Shown: positions 17,588 to 27,059, counted from the stretch's first letter. The stretch is 64,000 nucleotides of DNA from an uncultured Candidatus Melainabacteria bacterium (GCA_934692485.1 CAKUTX010000004.1:82002-146001); one strand, 5' to 3'. The notes: a model not told the origin generated them from the sequence alone. Made by a program: numbers and translations.

Positions 17588-17699
17588 CCCCACTTATATA
17601 ATTTTCATTTCAAAATATAGCGGAAGCTTTTTACCAGAGGTTAAAATCGGATGTAAAGTTTTATAAAAAAGCTCGAGCCGCCACCCCATAAAACAGACT

Positions 17700-17815
17700 T
17701 CGACTTTTATCGAGGGAGAGCAAGCCGAGCAGAGGCACGAACTATCCCCTCGCCCCCTTTGTGGGAGAGGGTGGCCGAAGGACGGGTGAGGGGTCCCATT
17801 TCGGTAAGATTGCAG
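17700..17815. repeat. GC-rich modular repeat downstream of pilin A
   Basis: This stretch between the antisense promoter and pilin A is GC-rich in an AT-rich genome. It holds the modules AGCCGAGCAGAGGCACGA, CCCTCGCC...GGGAGAGGG and GAAGGACGGGTGAGGGGTCC. The last module recurs in the leader of pilin C at 54090-54150 on the opposite orientation. Short reading frames on both strands here are by-products of the composition and are not called. Confidence 0.75.
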
Positions 17816-17867
17816 AATAAATCCGCGATGACAGAAATACCTATACCCTACGAAGGGGTAAAACAAA

Positions 17868-17890
17868 GGGGCGGAATGGAATTCCGCCCC
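17868..17890 (-). terminator. perfect GC-rich hairpin after pilin A
   Basis: GGGGCGGAAT and ATTCCGCCCC form a 10-bp perfect stem with a 3-nt loop, 49 nt beyond the pilin A stop. On the minus strand it is followed by TTTGTTTT, so it can terminate transcription. A hairpin at this place is also a hallmark downstream of variable regions of diversity-generating retroelements. Pilin B has the same hairpin at 48575-48595. Confidence 0.75.
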
Positions 17891-17938
17891 CCGTCTGATA
17901 TTATTTCCGTAAAAAGCTCCCGTGGTTCGCGCAGAACA

Positions 17939-19312
17939 TCAATCACCTAAGCAAAGCGCCTGACCGTAGTCGCGGAAGCTGCCGTAGCGGGGGCTGTATT
18001 TCCAGCCCGTGCCCGACGAGCCGAAGTCGCGGGTGTACGCGAAGTTACTAGCGTGCTCCTCTCCCGACCAAACGTAGAAAAACGAACCGGTGAAGCCCAT
18101 TGAAGAGGCTTTTGAGGTGTCTAAGGTTAGACCATATGTATTATCTGATGGGCTAATACTTGATGTATTATATAAAACCTTTGCAAGTTCTGTTAAATTA
18201 GCTAGTGTTGGCATTTTACTTACTCCACCACATTGTTTTACTGCACCGGCCCAATAATCGGTATCATACTCGCAATATTTTATCCCTAATTTATCTTTCT
18301 CTGCTTCGCATTGAGCTTTTGTTAACGGTGTTGGAGTAAATGGTGCGGTGAAACATTTTCCGCCAAGTTCAAATGCACATTCTTGCCCTAAACCACTTGC
18401 CATACCGAGGGTTGTGACATCTTTTTTTAGCTTATTTGGTTTTGAGCTTCCATTCCAGTCATAAACACCTGAAAGACAAACTAATGAGTTGGATTTACCT
18501 GTAGAATTATCGTATTTTAAACCGCCATCGTCTACGTTAAACTCGCATTTTTTGTTATAACTCAAAATCATGCCTGTGCCATCACCCGTAACAATTCCGA
18601 CAGTGTCTGCCCAATCTTCAGGCTTGTTTGAGATTTTCAATGTTTTCGCATTTTTTGTTTTTGCGATTTCCCAAGTTTTTCCTTCGTCATTAAGTGTAAC
18701 TTCTTGTGTTGGCCAACATTCGGCCAAATGTTCGTTATCGCAAATCTTTGCAATTTTCATGTGTTTTGACATCTCTTGGACAAAGGCCATAGTCGTACCG
18801 TAGCCAGTCAAACCGCTCTGTACAGCCATTTTATCTGTGACCTTACTAAGTTTTTGGTTAATGTTTTCAATTCGTTTTGCCTGAATTCTGTCTTGGATGT
18901 TAGTTATAAGTGCAGGCATTGTTAGTGCTGCGACAACACCGATTATACCCAAAGTTATCAATACTTCGGCGAGGGTGAAGGCTGCTTTGCCCCCTCTCCC
19001 TAACCCTCTCCCTCGAGGGGCGAGGGAATTAGTTTCGCTCCGTCCGTACGCAAATCCGCTCTCCCTCCAGTGGCGAGGGTATAAATCTTGGACACTGCTC
19101 GGCTTTACTGCGCCTCGCATTAAACGGCACCGTTCGCAATCACATCGAAAACTCAACGTTTTCGCTGATTCTTGCTCACCTCTCGCTCCGCTCGTGCCTC
19201 TGCTCGGCTTGTCTATCTCACTATTGGTGAGGGTTACGCGATTGCCCCCCCCCCGAGAGCGCTTCTCAAATCTTGTTTCATCTAAAATCCTCCAATATTT
19301 ATTCAGACTCAC
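17939..19312 (-). CDS. prepilin-like protein A with hypervariable-type C-terminus
   Basis: A type IV pilin-like protein: the class-III-like cleavage and assembly motif KAAFTLAEVLITLGIIG starts near 19003, with Glu5 present, then a hydrophobic helix and a globular domain of about 300 residues rich in paired cysteines. The C-terminal part reads VWSGEE, then about 36 residues mostly encoded by NNC codons, then QALCLGD. Everything before the motif is GC-rich repeat read as an arginine-rich leader. The open frame reaches a GTG at 19312 without ribosome binding site. The well-placed ATG at 19281 (GGAGG 7 nt upstream) is out of frame because of the ten-G run. An inner ATG at 19120 is another possible start. 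Paralogue of pilin B. Confidence 0.8.
   Translation of the reverse strand: MSLNKYWRILDETRFEKRSRGGGNRVTLTNSEIDKPSRGTSGARGEQESAKTLSFRCDCERCRLMRGAVKPSSVQDLYPRHWRESGFAYGRSETNSLAPRGRGLGRGGKAAFTLAEVLITLGIIGVVAALTMPALITNIQDRIQAKRIENINQKLSKVTDKMAVQSGLTGYGTTMAFVQEMSKHMKIAKICDNEHLAECWPTQEVTLNDEGKTWEIAKTKNAKTLKISNKPEDWADTVGIVTGDGTGMILSYNKKCEFNVDDGGLKYDNSTGKSNSLVCLSGVYDWNGSSKPNKLKKDVTTLGMASGLGQECAFELGGKCFTAPFTPTPLTKAQCEAEKDKLGIKYCEYDTDYWAGAVKQCGGVSKMPTLANLTELAKVLYNTSSISPSDNTYGLTLDTSKASSMGFTGSFFYVWSGEEHASNFAYTRDFGSSGTGWKYSPRYGSFRDYGQALCLGD
17942..18075 (-). other. variable-region-like 3' segment of pilin A
   Basis: From the VWSGEE codons to CLGD, 22 of about 35 codons end in C, against mostly A- or T-ending codons in the rest of the gene. 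Compared with pilin B, changes fall in the first two codon positions, while TCG, ACG, TGG and CAG codons stay fixed. This is the pattern left by adenine mutagenesis of AAC codons in diversity-generating retroelements. No template repeat or reverse transcriptase was found in the window. Confidence 0.55.
18985..19244. repeat. GC-rich modular repeats forming the leader of pilin A
   Basis: Modules in order: CCCTCTCCCTAACCCTCTCC with CGAGGGGCGAGGG, then CCGTCCGTACGCAAATCCGC, then GCGCCTCGCATTAAACGGCA with CCGTTCGCAA, then CTGCTCGGCTTGTC. The same modules, shuffled, occur at 48262-48562, 49684-49984 and 53991-54302. All copies in this window touch prepilin genes. Confidence 0.85.
19245..19254 (-). 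repeat. ten-G homopolymer after the pilin A start codon
   Basis: The minus strand reads ATG (19281-19279), eight more codons, then G10, then CAATCGCGTAA. With ten G the ATG frame stops after 15 codons at 19236-19234; with eight or eleven G it continues through the leader into the pilin. Identical tracts stand before pilins B and C. Confidence 0.9.
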
Positions 19313-19420
19313 TTTATTTTAACATATTTTTTAAGTATTTTCAAGAGTTATTCAAATACCATCATATAAAATTTTTATTTTTTTGTTAAAGTATTAATTT
19401 TTCCTTAAGAAAATTAATTA

Positions 19421-19448
19421 TTTACGAAAATCGTTATATAAATATAAT
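19421..19448 (+). promoter_or_regulatory. probable promoter of groES-groEL
   Basis: TTTACG (19421-19426) and TATAAT (19443-19448) with 16 nt between. No CIRCE inverted repeat is visible, so control by HrcA is not supported here. Confidence 0.5.
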
Positions 19449-19496
19449 GTAGAAGATTCAAAATAACAAATATATTGGAGAAAAGGAGAGAATATT

Positions 19497-19781
19497 ATGT
19501 TAAAACCATTAGGCGACAGAATTGTTATCAAAGTAATTGAAGACACTGAACAAACATCAGGTGGTATTTTTATCCCTGATAGCGCTAAAGAAAAACCTCA
19601 AAAAGGCGAAGTTGTTGCTGTAGGACAAGGCAAAATGAACGAAAAAGGCGAAAGAGAACCTATGGATGTTAAAGTTGGAGAAACAGTTCTTTATGCTAAA
19701 TATGCCGGAACAGATATTAAAATGGATGGTGTAGAATACAAAATCTTGTCTGTAAAAGACGCTTTGGCAGTGATTGAATAG
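19497..19781 (+). CDS. groES: co-chaperonin GroES
   Basis: The 10-kDa lid of the GroEL chamber. The 94-aa protein starts [20 protein letters not shown] and has the mobile loop with [20 protein letters not shown], followed by [16 protein letters not shown]. Length is normal. AAAGGAGAG lies just upstream. groEL follows after 74 nt, with its own AAAGGAG. Confidence 0.97.
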   Translation: MLKPLGDRIVIKVIEDTEQTSGGIFIPDSAKEKPQKGEVVAVGQGKMNEKGEREPMDVKVGETVLYAKYAGTDIKMDGVEYKILSVKDALAVIE

Positions 19782-19792
19782 AACAAACCTAA

Positions 19793-21499
<1,707 letters not shown>

Positions 21500-21523
21500 T
21501 TTTAAAATCTGAAACAATTTATG

Positions 21524-21561
21524 AAAAGGTCGGTATATCAAATTTACATGCCGGCCTTTTT
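21524..21561 (+). terminator. terminator after groEL
   Basis: AAAAGGTCGGTA and TGCCGGCCTTTT pair around a 13-nt loop, followed by T. Confidence 0.85.
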
Positions 21562-21578
21562 ACATCCAAAAATTTTAA

Positions 21579-22538
21579 TTAATCACCAACTTCGGCCAAA
21601 TGCTCTTTCCAATCAGCAATGTATGCAGCTAATTGAACCTTATCCATAGTTTTGCCACCTTTTTTAAATATCAATGTAGGCTCACCACATATATCTACAT
21701 AGGATGCTTTTATATCGGTAGGAATTTGTTGGTTATTTGCCAAACCTAATGCTTGTCTAATATTAGTTTCAAATTGCGATTGAGTAATATACTTGTTTTT
21801 TCCGACATATGAAACAGTTACTAAACTTTCACCAAGAGTCGTTTTACCAGTTTTTGCATCTTTAGTTACCAGTTTTCTGACTTTGTTACCGTTTTCGTCA
21901 TGATAAACACCTATCTGAGATTTTTTACCGTTAACTTCTCGTTCAAAAATTCTTGTTTCTGGAGGGAAATCACCTGAAATATATTTGTTATTACCAAATG
22001 TTTTTGTTGCAGCTAAGGTATCACCAAGAGTACCATCTTCATTTACCGCATAACGGACTTTTTTGCCATCCTGTTTTACAACAGCAATATTTTGCTTTTC
22101 ACCATCTACTGCTCTATTGTAAATTTTACCAGCTACGACTTTTGTTTCAGGCTTTTCAGTTGTGGGAGAAGAAGGCTCCTCTCTTGGCGGTTCAGGTTTT
22201 GAGTCAGAAACATCCGAAGGTTGTTCATCATTTGATGACGTTAAAAGTTTTTGAATTTTACTCCAAATACCATCATCAATTTCTATTGTACCTTGATCAA
22301 CAACATAATTAGAGTGATAAGTATTACTATCTCCAAGCTTACTTGCATCAGTAGTATAAGCATTGCCATCAGCAGTTTTACCTGATTTAAAAATACTTTT
22401 AGACTCTTTGGCAGCATTAACTTCGGTCATGACTTTTTGCCATGTACCTAAATCAGAATTTTTAATATTACTGGCACCAATCTTATCTCTAATGGCCTGC
22501 GTAATACCCTGATTTTTGCCAATGCTAATCTGTACCAT
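21579..22538 (-). CDS. hypothetical protein with two internal repeats, 319 aa
   Basis: The N-terminal 100 residues start MVQISIGKNQGITQAIRDKI. A proline/serine/glutamate-rich linker (about residues 100-132) leads to two copies of a 60-70-residue unit: one with RAVDGEKQNIAVVKQDGKKV ending NNKYIS, the second with REVNGKKSQIGVYHDENGNK ending KNKYIT. A C-terminal block follows. There is no signal peptide or membrane segment. No family recognised. A strong GAGGAG lies before the ATG. A pentanucleotide repeat 81-130 nt upstream may affect its promoter. Confidence 0.75.
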   Translation of the reverse strand: MVQISIGKNQGITQAIRDKIGASNIKNSDLGTWQKVMTEVNAAKESKSIFKSGKTADGNAYTTDASKLGDSNTYHSNYVVDQGTIEIDDGIWSKIQKLLTSSNDEQPSDVSDSKPEPPREEPSSPTTEKPETKVVAGKIYNRAVDGEKQNIAVVKQDGKKVRYAVNEDGTLGDTLAATKTFGNNKYISGDFPPETRIFEREVNGKKSQIGVYHDENGNKVRKLVTKDAKTGKTTLGESLVTVSYVGKNKYITQSQFETNIRQALGLANNQQIPTDIKASYVDICGEPTLIFKKGGKTMDKVQLAAYIADWKEHLAEVGD

Positions 22539-22618
22539 AAAAAGCTCCTCGGTTTTATACTCTCTTATATATATAAAAACAAACCGCGAGGCAAAATTTC
22601 AGTATTGCACACTTTTTC

Positions 22619-22668
22619 TCATATCATATCATATCATATCATATCATATCATATCATATCATATCATA
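22619..22668. repeat. (TCATA)10 pentanucleotide microsatellite
   Basis: Ten perfect tandem TCATA units between cysK and the 319-aa gene, upstream of the latter's likely promoter (TATATA near 22565 on the minus strand). Such tracts gain and lose units by strand slippage. Confidence 0.95.
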
Positions 22669-22744
22669 TGAGGGATTATAACAGGGTTTGAGGTTATTTT
22701 GAATATATTTACATATCTTTACATAATTTAACAATGTTTTACAA

Positions 22745-23674
22745 TTACGCTAAATCATTAAACAAAACACTCGACAAGTATCTTTCGCCAGTATCAGGCA
22801 AAATAACTACAATCAATTTCCCTTTATTGTCTGGCATTTTGGCAAAATCCAAAGCTGCAAACATTGCCGCTCCGGAAGATATACCGCACAAAACTCCTTC
22901 TTCTGCTGCCAATCGTCGAGCTGTTTCAACAGCATCTATATCTCCGACAGGATAAATTGCGTCAACTACATCTCTATTGAAATTTTGAGGAACAAAATTT
23001 GCGCCAATACCCTGAATAGCGTGAGGTCCTGCAGGATAACCGGCCAAAACTTGAGAACGAAATGGTTCAACTGCTACTATTTTTATATTCGGATTTTTTT
23101 CTTTTAATTTCTTGCCAATTCCAGAAACAGTACCGCCCGTTCCAACTCCAGCAATTACAATATCTACTTTCCCATCAGTATCTTGCCAAATTTCTTCTGC
23201 GGTAGTTTTTTCGTGAATTTCCGGATTTGACGGATTATTAAACTGCATTGGAATAAACGAATCCGGAATTTCTTCTCGAAGCTCCATTGCTTTATCAATA
23301 GCACCTTTCATACCTTTAGAACCTTCTGTCAACACAAGTTCCGCACCATAAGCTTTCAACAATTTCCGTCTTTCTTCACTCATTGTTTCCGGCATTGTTA
23401 AAATCATCCTATAACCTTTTATAGCACACACCATAGCAAGTCCAATACCAGTATTGCCGCTTGTCGGTTCTATTACAACAGCTCCTTTTGTCAAAAGTCC
23501 ATTCTTTTCGGCATCCTCAATCATGTTTAAAGCCACTCTGTCCTTCACTGAACCTGCAGGATTAAAGCTCTCTAACTTCGCAACAATTTGAGCGACACCT
23601 TTATCATTTATTTTATCTATATTAACAAGAGGGGTATTTCCAATTAAATCTAGCACTGTATTTGCAATATTCAT
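22745..23674 (-). CDS. cysK: cysteine synthase A
   Basis: O-acetylserine sulfhydrylase, which makes cysteine from O-acetylserine and sulfide with PLP. The 309-aa protein has the PLP lysine in [19 protein letters not shown], the substrate loop [13 protein letters not shown] and the phosphate-binding [15 protein letters not shown], plus the C-terminal [12 protein letters not shown]. No serine acetyltransferase is nearby. A terminator separates it from the upstream ECF operon. Confidence 0.96.
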   Translation of the reverse strand: MNIANTVLDLIGNTPLVNIDKINDKGVAQIVAKLESFNPAGSVKDRVALNMIEDAEKNGLLTKGAVVIEPTSGNTGIGLAMVCAIKGYRMILTMPETMSEERRKLLKAYGAELVLTEGSKGMKGAIDKAMELREEIPDSFIPMQFNNPSNPEIHEKTTAEEIWQDTDGKVDIVIAGVGTGGTVSGIGKKLKEKNPNIKIVAVEPFRSQVLAGYPAGPHAIQGIGANFVPQNFNRDVVDAIYPVGDIDAVETARRLAAEEGVLCGISSGAAMFAALDFAKMPDNKGKLIVVILPDTGERYLSSVLFNDLA

Positions 23675-23720
23675 ATTATCAACTCCTTTATCGGAAAAAT
23701 TATAGCATAAAAAACAGCAA

Positions 23721-23748
23721 ACAGGGTCGATTATAAAATCAACCCTGA
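23721..23748 (-). terminator. terminator after the ECF operon
   Basis: CAGGGTTGATTTTATAATCGACCCTG forms a 10-bp stem on the minus strand and is followed by a T-rich stretch. Confidence 0.7.
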
Positions 23749-23774
23749 CAAAATTATTATATATTTATTACAAA

Positions 23775-24365
23775 TTATTCTGCTTCCGGAGGTGGAGGCG
23801 GACAAGGTCCTTCCGGACGTGGACCATTCGGTCCAAACGGAGGCATTCCTCCTTTTTTGCGTTCTTTTTCGAACTTTTTACGACCTTCATCTTTCATCTT
23901 TTTCAATTCTTTCAATTGTTTTGAAGTCAAAATAGATTCAAATTCCTTCATATTCTGCATACGAAGTTCATGAGCACCACGTCTTAGCGCTGCAATTTCT
24001 TTTTGTAACTGTTCAATTTGCGCTTGTTTATCACGTTCTAGTAATTTTGATTTTTTAATTCCTTCAATTTCGCCTCTCTTTTCGTGTAATTTTGACATGA
24101 TTTGTCTCATTTGTTCGGCACCTTTTTTATGAATAGCGTCGGCTTTTGCTTTTTGTTCATCTGTCAATTTTAGACGTTTTTCAAATTCAGCTTTTCGTTT
24201 TTCGAAATCAGGGCCTTTTGGGGGCTTTTGGTAATTACATGGAGCTTGTTTTGCACATTTGCAATTTGGTTTTCCACAATTGCATGGAGTTCTGGTATCT
24301 GCATAAGAGATAGATGCAGTTGCAAACATCAATATGCTTGCCATAATTAATGATTTTTTTAGCAT
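23775..24365 (-). CDS. periplasmic Spy/CpxP/ZraP-like protein with cysteine-rich N-terminus
   Basis: A signal peptide (residues 1-22, ending SISYA) is followed by a cysteine-rich segment with CNCGKPNCKCAKQAPC, then a helical domain with the LTDEQ motif (LKLTDEQKAKADAIHKKGAE) typical of Spy, CpxP and the heavy-metal sensors ZraP and CnrX, and a proline-rich tail. These are periplasmic chaperones or metal sensors. The gene lies 18 nt after an ECF sigma factor, itself coupled to an anti-sigma gene, so a role in envelope or metal stress sensing is likely. Confidence 0.8.
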   Translation of the reverse strand: MLKKSLIMASILMFATASISYADTRTPCNCGKPNCKCAKQAPCNYQKPPKGPDFEKRKAEFEKRLKLTDEQKAKADAIHKKGAEQMRQIMSKLHEKRGEIEGIKKSKLLERDKQAQIEQLQKEIAALRRGAHELRMQNMKEFESILTSKQLKELKKMKDEGRKKFEKERKKGGMPPFGPNGPRPEGPCPPPPPEAE

Positions 24366-24383
24366 GTAATATCCTTTCTTTTT

Positions 24384-24881
24384 TTATAATAAATCCTTTA
24401 ACAAATTAGCTAATTCTTTTTTGGCGTTATATAATCTTGATTTAATCGTCCCTAGTGGGCACTTAAGTTTGTATGCTGCTTCTTCGTATGAATATCCATA
24501 TATTTCGCATAACATTATTACTTCTTTGAATTTTGGTTTTAATGTTTCTATTGCATTAATAATACATTTTTGTCTTTCATTAGAAATCACCCTCAACTCT
24601 GGAGAGATTTTCTTGTCCTTTACAGTATTCAAAATTTCATCATCGTCTGTTAAACAATCTTGATTTCTTTTTTGCACAGATTTTAAATAATCTTTTGAAA
24701 CATTTTTGGCAATAGTATTTATCCAACTCTTAAAAGAACCTCGTTCTTTATAATTGTCGGAATTTTTCCATACTTTTATATAAACTTCTTGTTCAAGATC
24801 TTCATTTGTTTCTTTTGTAATTAGTCTTATTATACTTCTTACATTATTTTGATTGCTCTCTATAAGCTCTTTAAAATTCAT
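24384..24881 (-). CDS. ECF sigma factor
   Basis: A 165-aa extracytoplasmic-function sigma factor with regions 2 and 4 only. Region 2 carries DLEQEVYIKVWKNSDNY and FKSWINTIAKNVSKDYL; region 4 carries LKPKFKEVIMLCEIYGYSYE and the recognition helix in CPLGTIKSRLYNAKKEL. The start overlaps the stop of the upstream anti-sigma gene (TAATG), so the two are made in proportion. Its likely targets include its own operon. Confidence 0.93.
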   Translation of the reverse strand: MNFKELIESNQNNVRSIIRLITKETNEDLEQEVYIKVWKNSDNYKERGSFKSWINTIAKNVSKDYLKSVQKRNQDCLTDDDEILNTVKDKKISPELRVISNERQKCIINAIETLKPKFKEVIMLCEIYGYSYEEAAYKLKCPLGTIKSRLYNAKKELANLLKDLL

Positions 24882-25225
24882 TATTCCACCATTAATAAGC
24901 CGTATGAATCAACAGGAAATCCGAAATCATCTGCACTTAGGGAAGTCCCATATTTCAAAACATCTGAGATTTCAGGATTTAAGTTTACTACACCTAAAAC
25001 CGCTCCACTAAGCAGTATAGCAAAAACAGCACAAGCCATTTTTAATTTTGCATGACTTTTACGTTTTCTGACATAAAAAGGTTTTACTTCTTTCAGCAAA
25101 TCAGAAACTTTATCCATTAACTCTTGCTCTCTTTTGCAATCCTCACAAGAATTAATATGTTCTTTCAACATTTCTTCGTTGCCAAAAGTAAATATTCCTT
25201 CATATTTATTACATTTATTTGTCAT
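24881..25225 (-). CDS. zinc-finger anti-sigma factor, single membrane pass
   Basis: The 114-aa protein has the anti-sigma zinc motif HINSCEDC (H-x3-C-x2-C) near residue 23, a helical stretch, one membrane helix (about residues 61-81, MACAVFAILLSGAVLGVVNL) and a short external tail. This is the plan of ZAS-type anti-sigma factors that hold an ECF sigma at the membrane. It is the first gene of the operon with the ECF sigma and the Spy/ZraP-like protein. Confidence 0.85.
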   Translation of the reverse strand: MTNKCNKYEGIFTFGNEEMLKEHINSCEDCKREQELMDKVSDLLKEVKPFYVRKRKSHAKLKMACAVFAILLSGAVLGVVNLNPEISDVLKYGTSLSADDFGFPVDSYGLLMVE

Positions 25226-25367
25226 TTGTTTAACCTCTATACTATTATAACGATGGAGAATATAAAAAAGTTCATTTTTAAATTAATTTATTAAAAATGT
25301 TACAATTTCCCTAAAAATAGCAAAAATTTTTATTTACGGATTTTAGTAGGTAGCGAGAAATAAATTA

Positions 25368-25991
25368 ATGGCTAATTTTCAAAAACTTAAAAATATATGT
25401 AAATCGTTAGGCGAGAACAATAAACCAACATATGTTGTTATGGCGATTGCAACTGTAAAAGGGATTTGTCGTCCGACTTTTACAATGATGGATAAGAAAG
25501 AAAATCCGGAAACCAAAAAGTATACAGCATTGAGAGAAGGGTTAACCGAGGCTATTGCTATTCCGGTTTACTGGGCATGCGGTGAAATTTCAGGCAAACT
25601 CGGGAAATATATTGTTGCCAAAAGCATGGATAAAAAACTTGCAGAAATGGAAAAAAATGGGCATAAATATACCCAAGAAGTTAAAGATGAAATGAAAACG
25701 GCTGCAATAAAAAAAGGTAGAACAGGATTAATGTTCATTGGGGTTTGTACCGCAGCATTATTCGTTATTCCGGCTATTTGTTCAGCGGTGATTAAACCGA
25801 TTATGAATGTAATGGGTTTAAAAGCTCCTGATAAAAATAAAACCAATAATCCTAAAAAATTAGACATAACTGATGGTTCAAAAAACCAAATTCAACCACT
25901 ACCGCAGCAACCTATTAAACAAATAGAAAGACCTAAAATGGTAAATTTATTTAATGGAAGTGCTTCAGGCATGAAAGTAGGTGGCTTATGA
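25368..25991 (+). CDS. hypothetical membrane protein, paralogue 1 of a tandem pair
   Basis: A 207-aa protein with a hydrophobic helix around residues 60-72 (AIAIPVYWACGEISG) and another at 123-142 (LMFIGVCTAALFVIPAICSAV), then a polar tail. The block RPTFTMMDKKENPETKKYTA matches RPGFILIDNDIDPATKKYAA in the next gene, so the two are diverged duplicates. Its stop overlaps the next start (ATGA). No known family. No ribosome binding site of strong type is seen. Confidence 0.75.
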   Translation: MANFQKLKNICKSLGENNKPTYVVMAIATVKGICRPTFTMMDKKENPETKKYTALREGLTEAIAIPVYWACGEISGKLGKYIVAKSMDKKLAEMEKNGHKYTQEVKDEMKTAAIKKGRTGLMFIGVCTAALFVIPAICSAVIKPIMNVMGLKAPDKNKTNNPKKLDITDGSKNQIQPLPQQPIKQIERPKMVNLFNGSASGMKVGGL

Positions 25992-26608
25992 TTTCAGCAA
26001 TTTCAAAAGTAATAACAAATCCTACATTGGTTAGTGTTGCGCAAAACACAAATGCCTCAGTTGCAAGTGAAACAATTCTTAAATCTGTAGGCAGACCGGG
26101 TTTTATTCTTATTGATAATGACATTGACCCAGCAACAAAAAAATATGCAGCAGCCAAAGAATTTTTGTATCAAGCGACTTGTTTAGCTATTTATATGGCA
26201 CTTGTTGGTCCAGTATTTAAAAAAGGAGCTTTCAATATCGCTAAAAAATACATATATAAAGGCGAAGAAGGTTTTAACAAATTTAAAGGTTTAAATGAAT
26301 ACCTTGCATATCACAAACTGGCAGATAAATCTCAGACAAACAGAGTTGCGTCATTAAACAAAGACCATTCTCAATTTAAGTTTGACCACGACGGTTTGCG
26401 AGAAGCTTTATTGAATGAAAAGAAACCGGAAATGTTTCCACACATTAAAGGCGCTATAGAGCTTGGTAGTACAATAGGTTCTGTACTTGGTTTGGCAATT
26501 TTGGCTCCTCAAATTAGTCATGCATTTATCCATCCAGCATTAAGATTTTTAGGAATGGAAGAAAAGAAACAACCAAAATCACAACAAAAATTGGATACAA
26601 AAGCATAG
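25988..26608 (+). CDS. hypothetical membrane protein, paralogue 2
   Basis: A 206-aa protein similar to its upstream neighbour in the GRPGF..IDND.DPATKKYAA.KE block and in having two hydrophobic segments (LAIYMALVGPVF and GSTIGSVLGLAILAPQI), the second followed by a proline-containing HPALRFLGM end, matching IKPIMNVMGL in paralogue 1. It carries an extra charged insert of about 50 residues. Translationally coupled to the first gene by ATGA. Function unknown. Confidence 0.75.
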   Translation: MISAISKVITNPTLVSVAQNTNASVASETILKSVGRPGFILIDNDIDPATKKYAAAKEFLYQATCLAIYMALVGPVFKKGAFNIAKKYIYKGEEGFNKFKGLNEYLAYHKLADKSQTNRVASLNKDHSQFKFDHDGLREALLNEKKPEMFPHIKGAIELGSTIGSVLGLAILAPQISHAFIHPALRFLGMEEKKQPKSQQKLDTKA

Positions 26609-26675
26609 TTTTACAATAAACAACGTTGTTTTTATTTAAAACGGTTATAAAAGCTCCAACATTTTTAATTAAATG

Positions 26676-26972
26676 CTAGAAATGCATATCAAAAGAAGAA
26701 GGAAGCCCGTTAATCTTTTCATCTTCCATACGCATTGCAGAACCAATTGTAAAACTTTCCGCCGTCATTTTATTTATTTTGTAATTTATATCTCCAGTGA
26801 AAACTTCTTCATTATCTTCTAAAAACTTAAATAATGGTTCTGTCGGACTTTTTACAATATTGCCTAATGTATCACCAGCTAATTTTAATGTTTTTTCTCC
26901 TACATCTGGAACTTTTACATTCATCCCAAAAGGTTTATATGGTCTGTTAAAAGAAGCACCTGTATCTGCCAT
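26676..26972 (-). CDS. hypothetical protein, 98 aa
   Basis: Starts MADTGASFNRPYKPFGMNVK; no signal peptide, membrane helix or known domain. The minus strand shows GAGGGATTA before the ATG, a fair ribosome binding site. It lies between the membrane paralogues and the HNH-like pair, transcribed opposite to the former. Confidence 0.6.
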   Translation of the reverse strand: MADTGASFNRPYKPFGMNVKVPDVGEKTLKLAGDTLGNIVKSPTEPLFKFLEDNEEVFTGDINYKINKMTAESFTIGSAMRMEDEKINGLPSSFDMHF

Positions 26973-27059
26973 TTTAATTAATCCCTCATTTTTTTACAAT
27001 TAATTAATCGGCAATATTAGGCAAAAAGTTTAGAAAATTAATCCATATTTTTACATTTG

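Noticed and set aside
17594-17950. Short frames on both strands behind pilin A
   Set aside because: They arise from the GC-rich repeat, which lacks stops by composition; no start signals.
18897-19322. Plus-strand frame opposite the pilin A leader (similar at 49598-50062)
   Set aside because: It is the antisense shadow of the repeat leader and pilin N-terminus, with no ribosome binding site.
19320-19496. CIRCE heat-shock operator before groES
   Set aside because: No TTAGCACTC/GAGTGCTAA inverted repeat could be found.
22619-22668. CRISPR-like tandem repeat
   Set aside because: It is an uninterrupted five-base microsatellite without spacers; no CRISPR array or cas gene is in the window.
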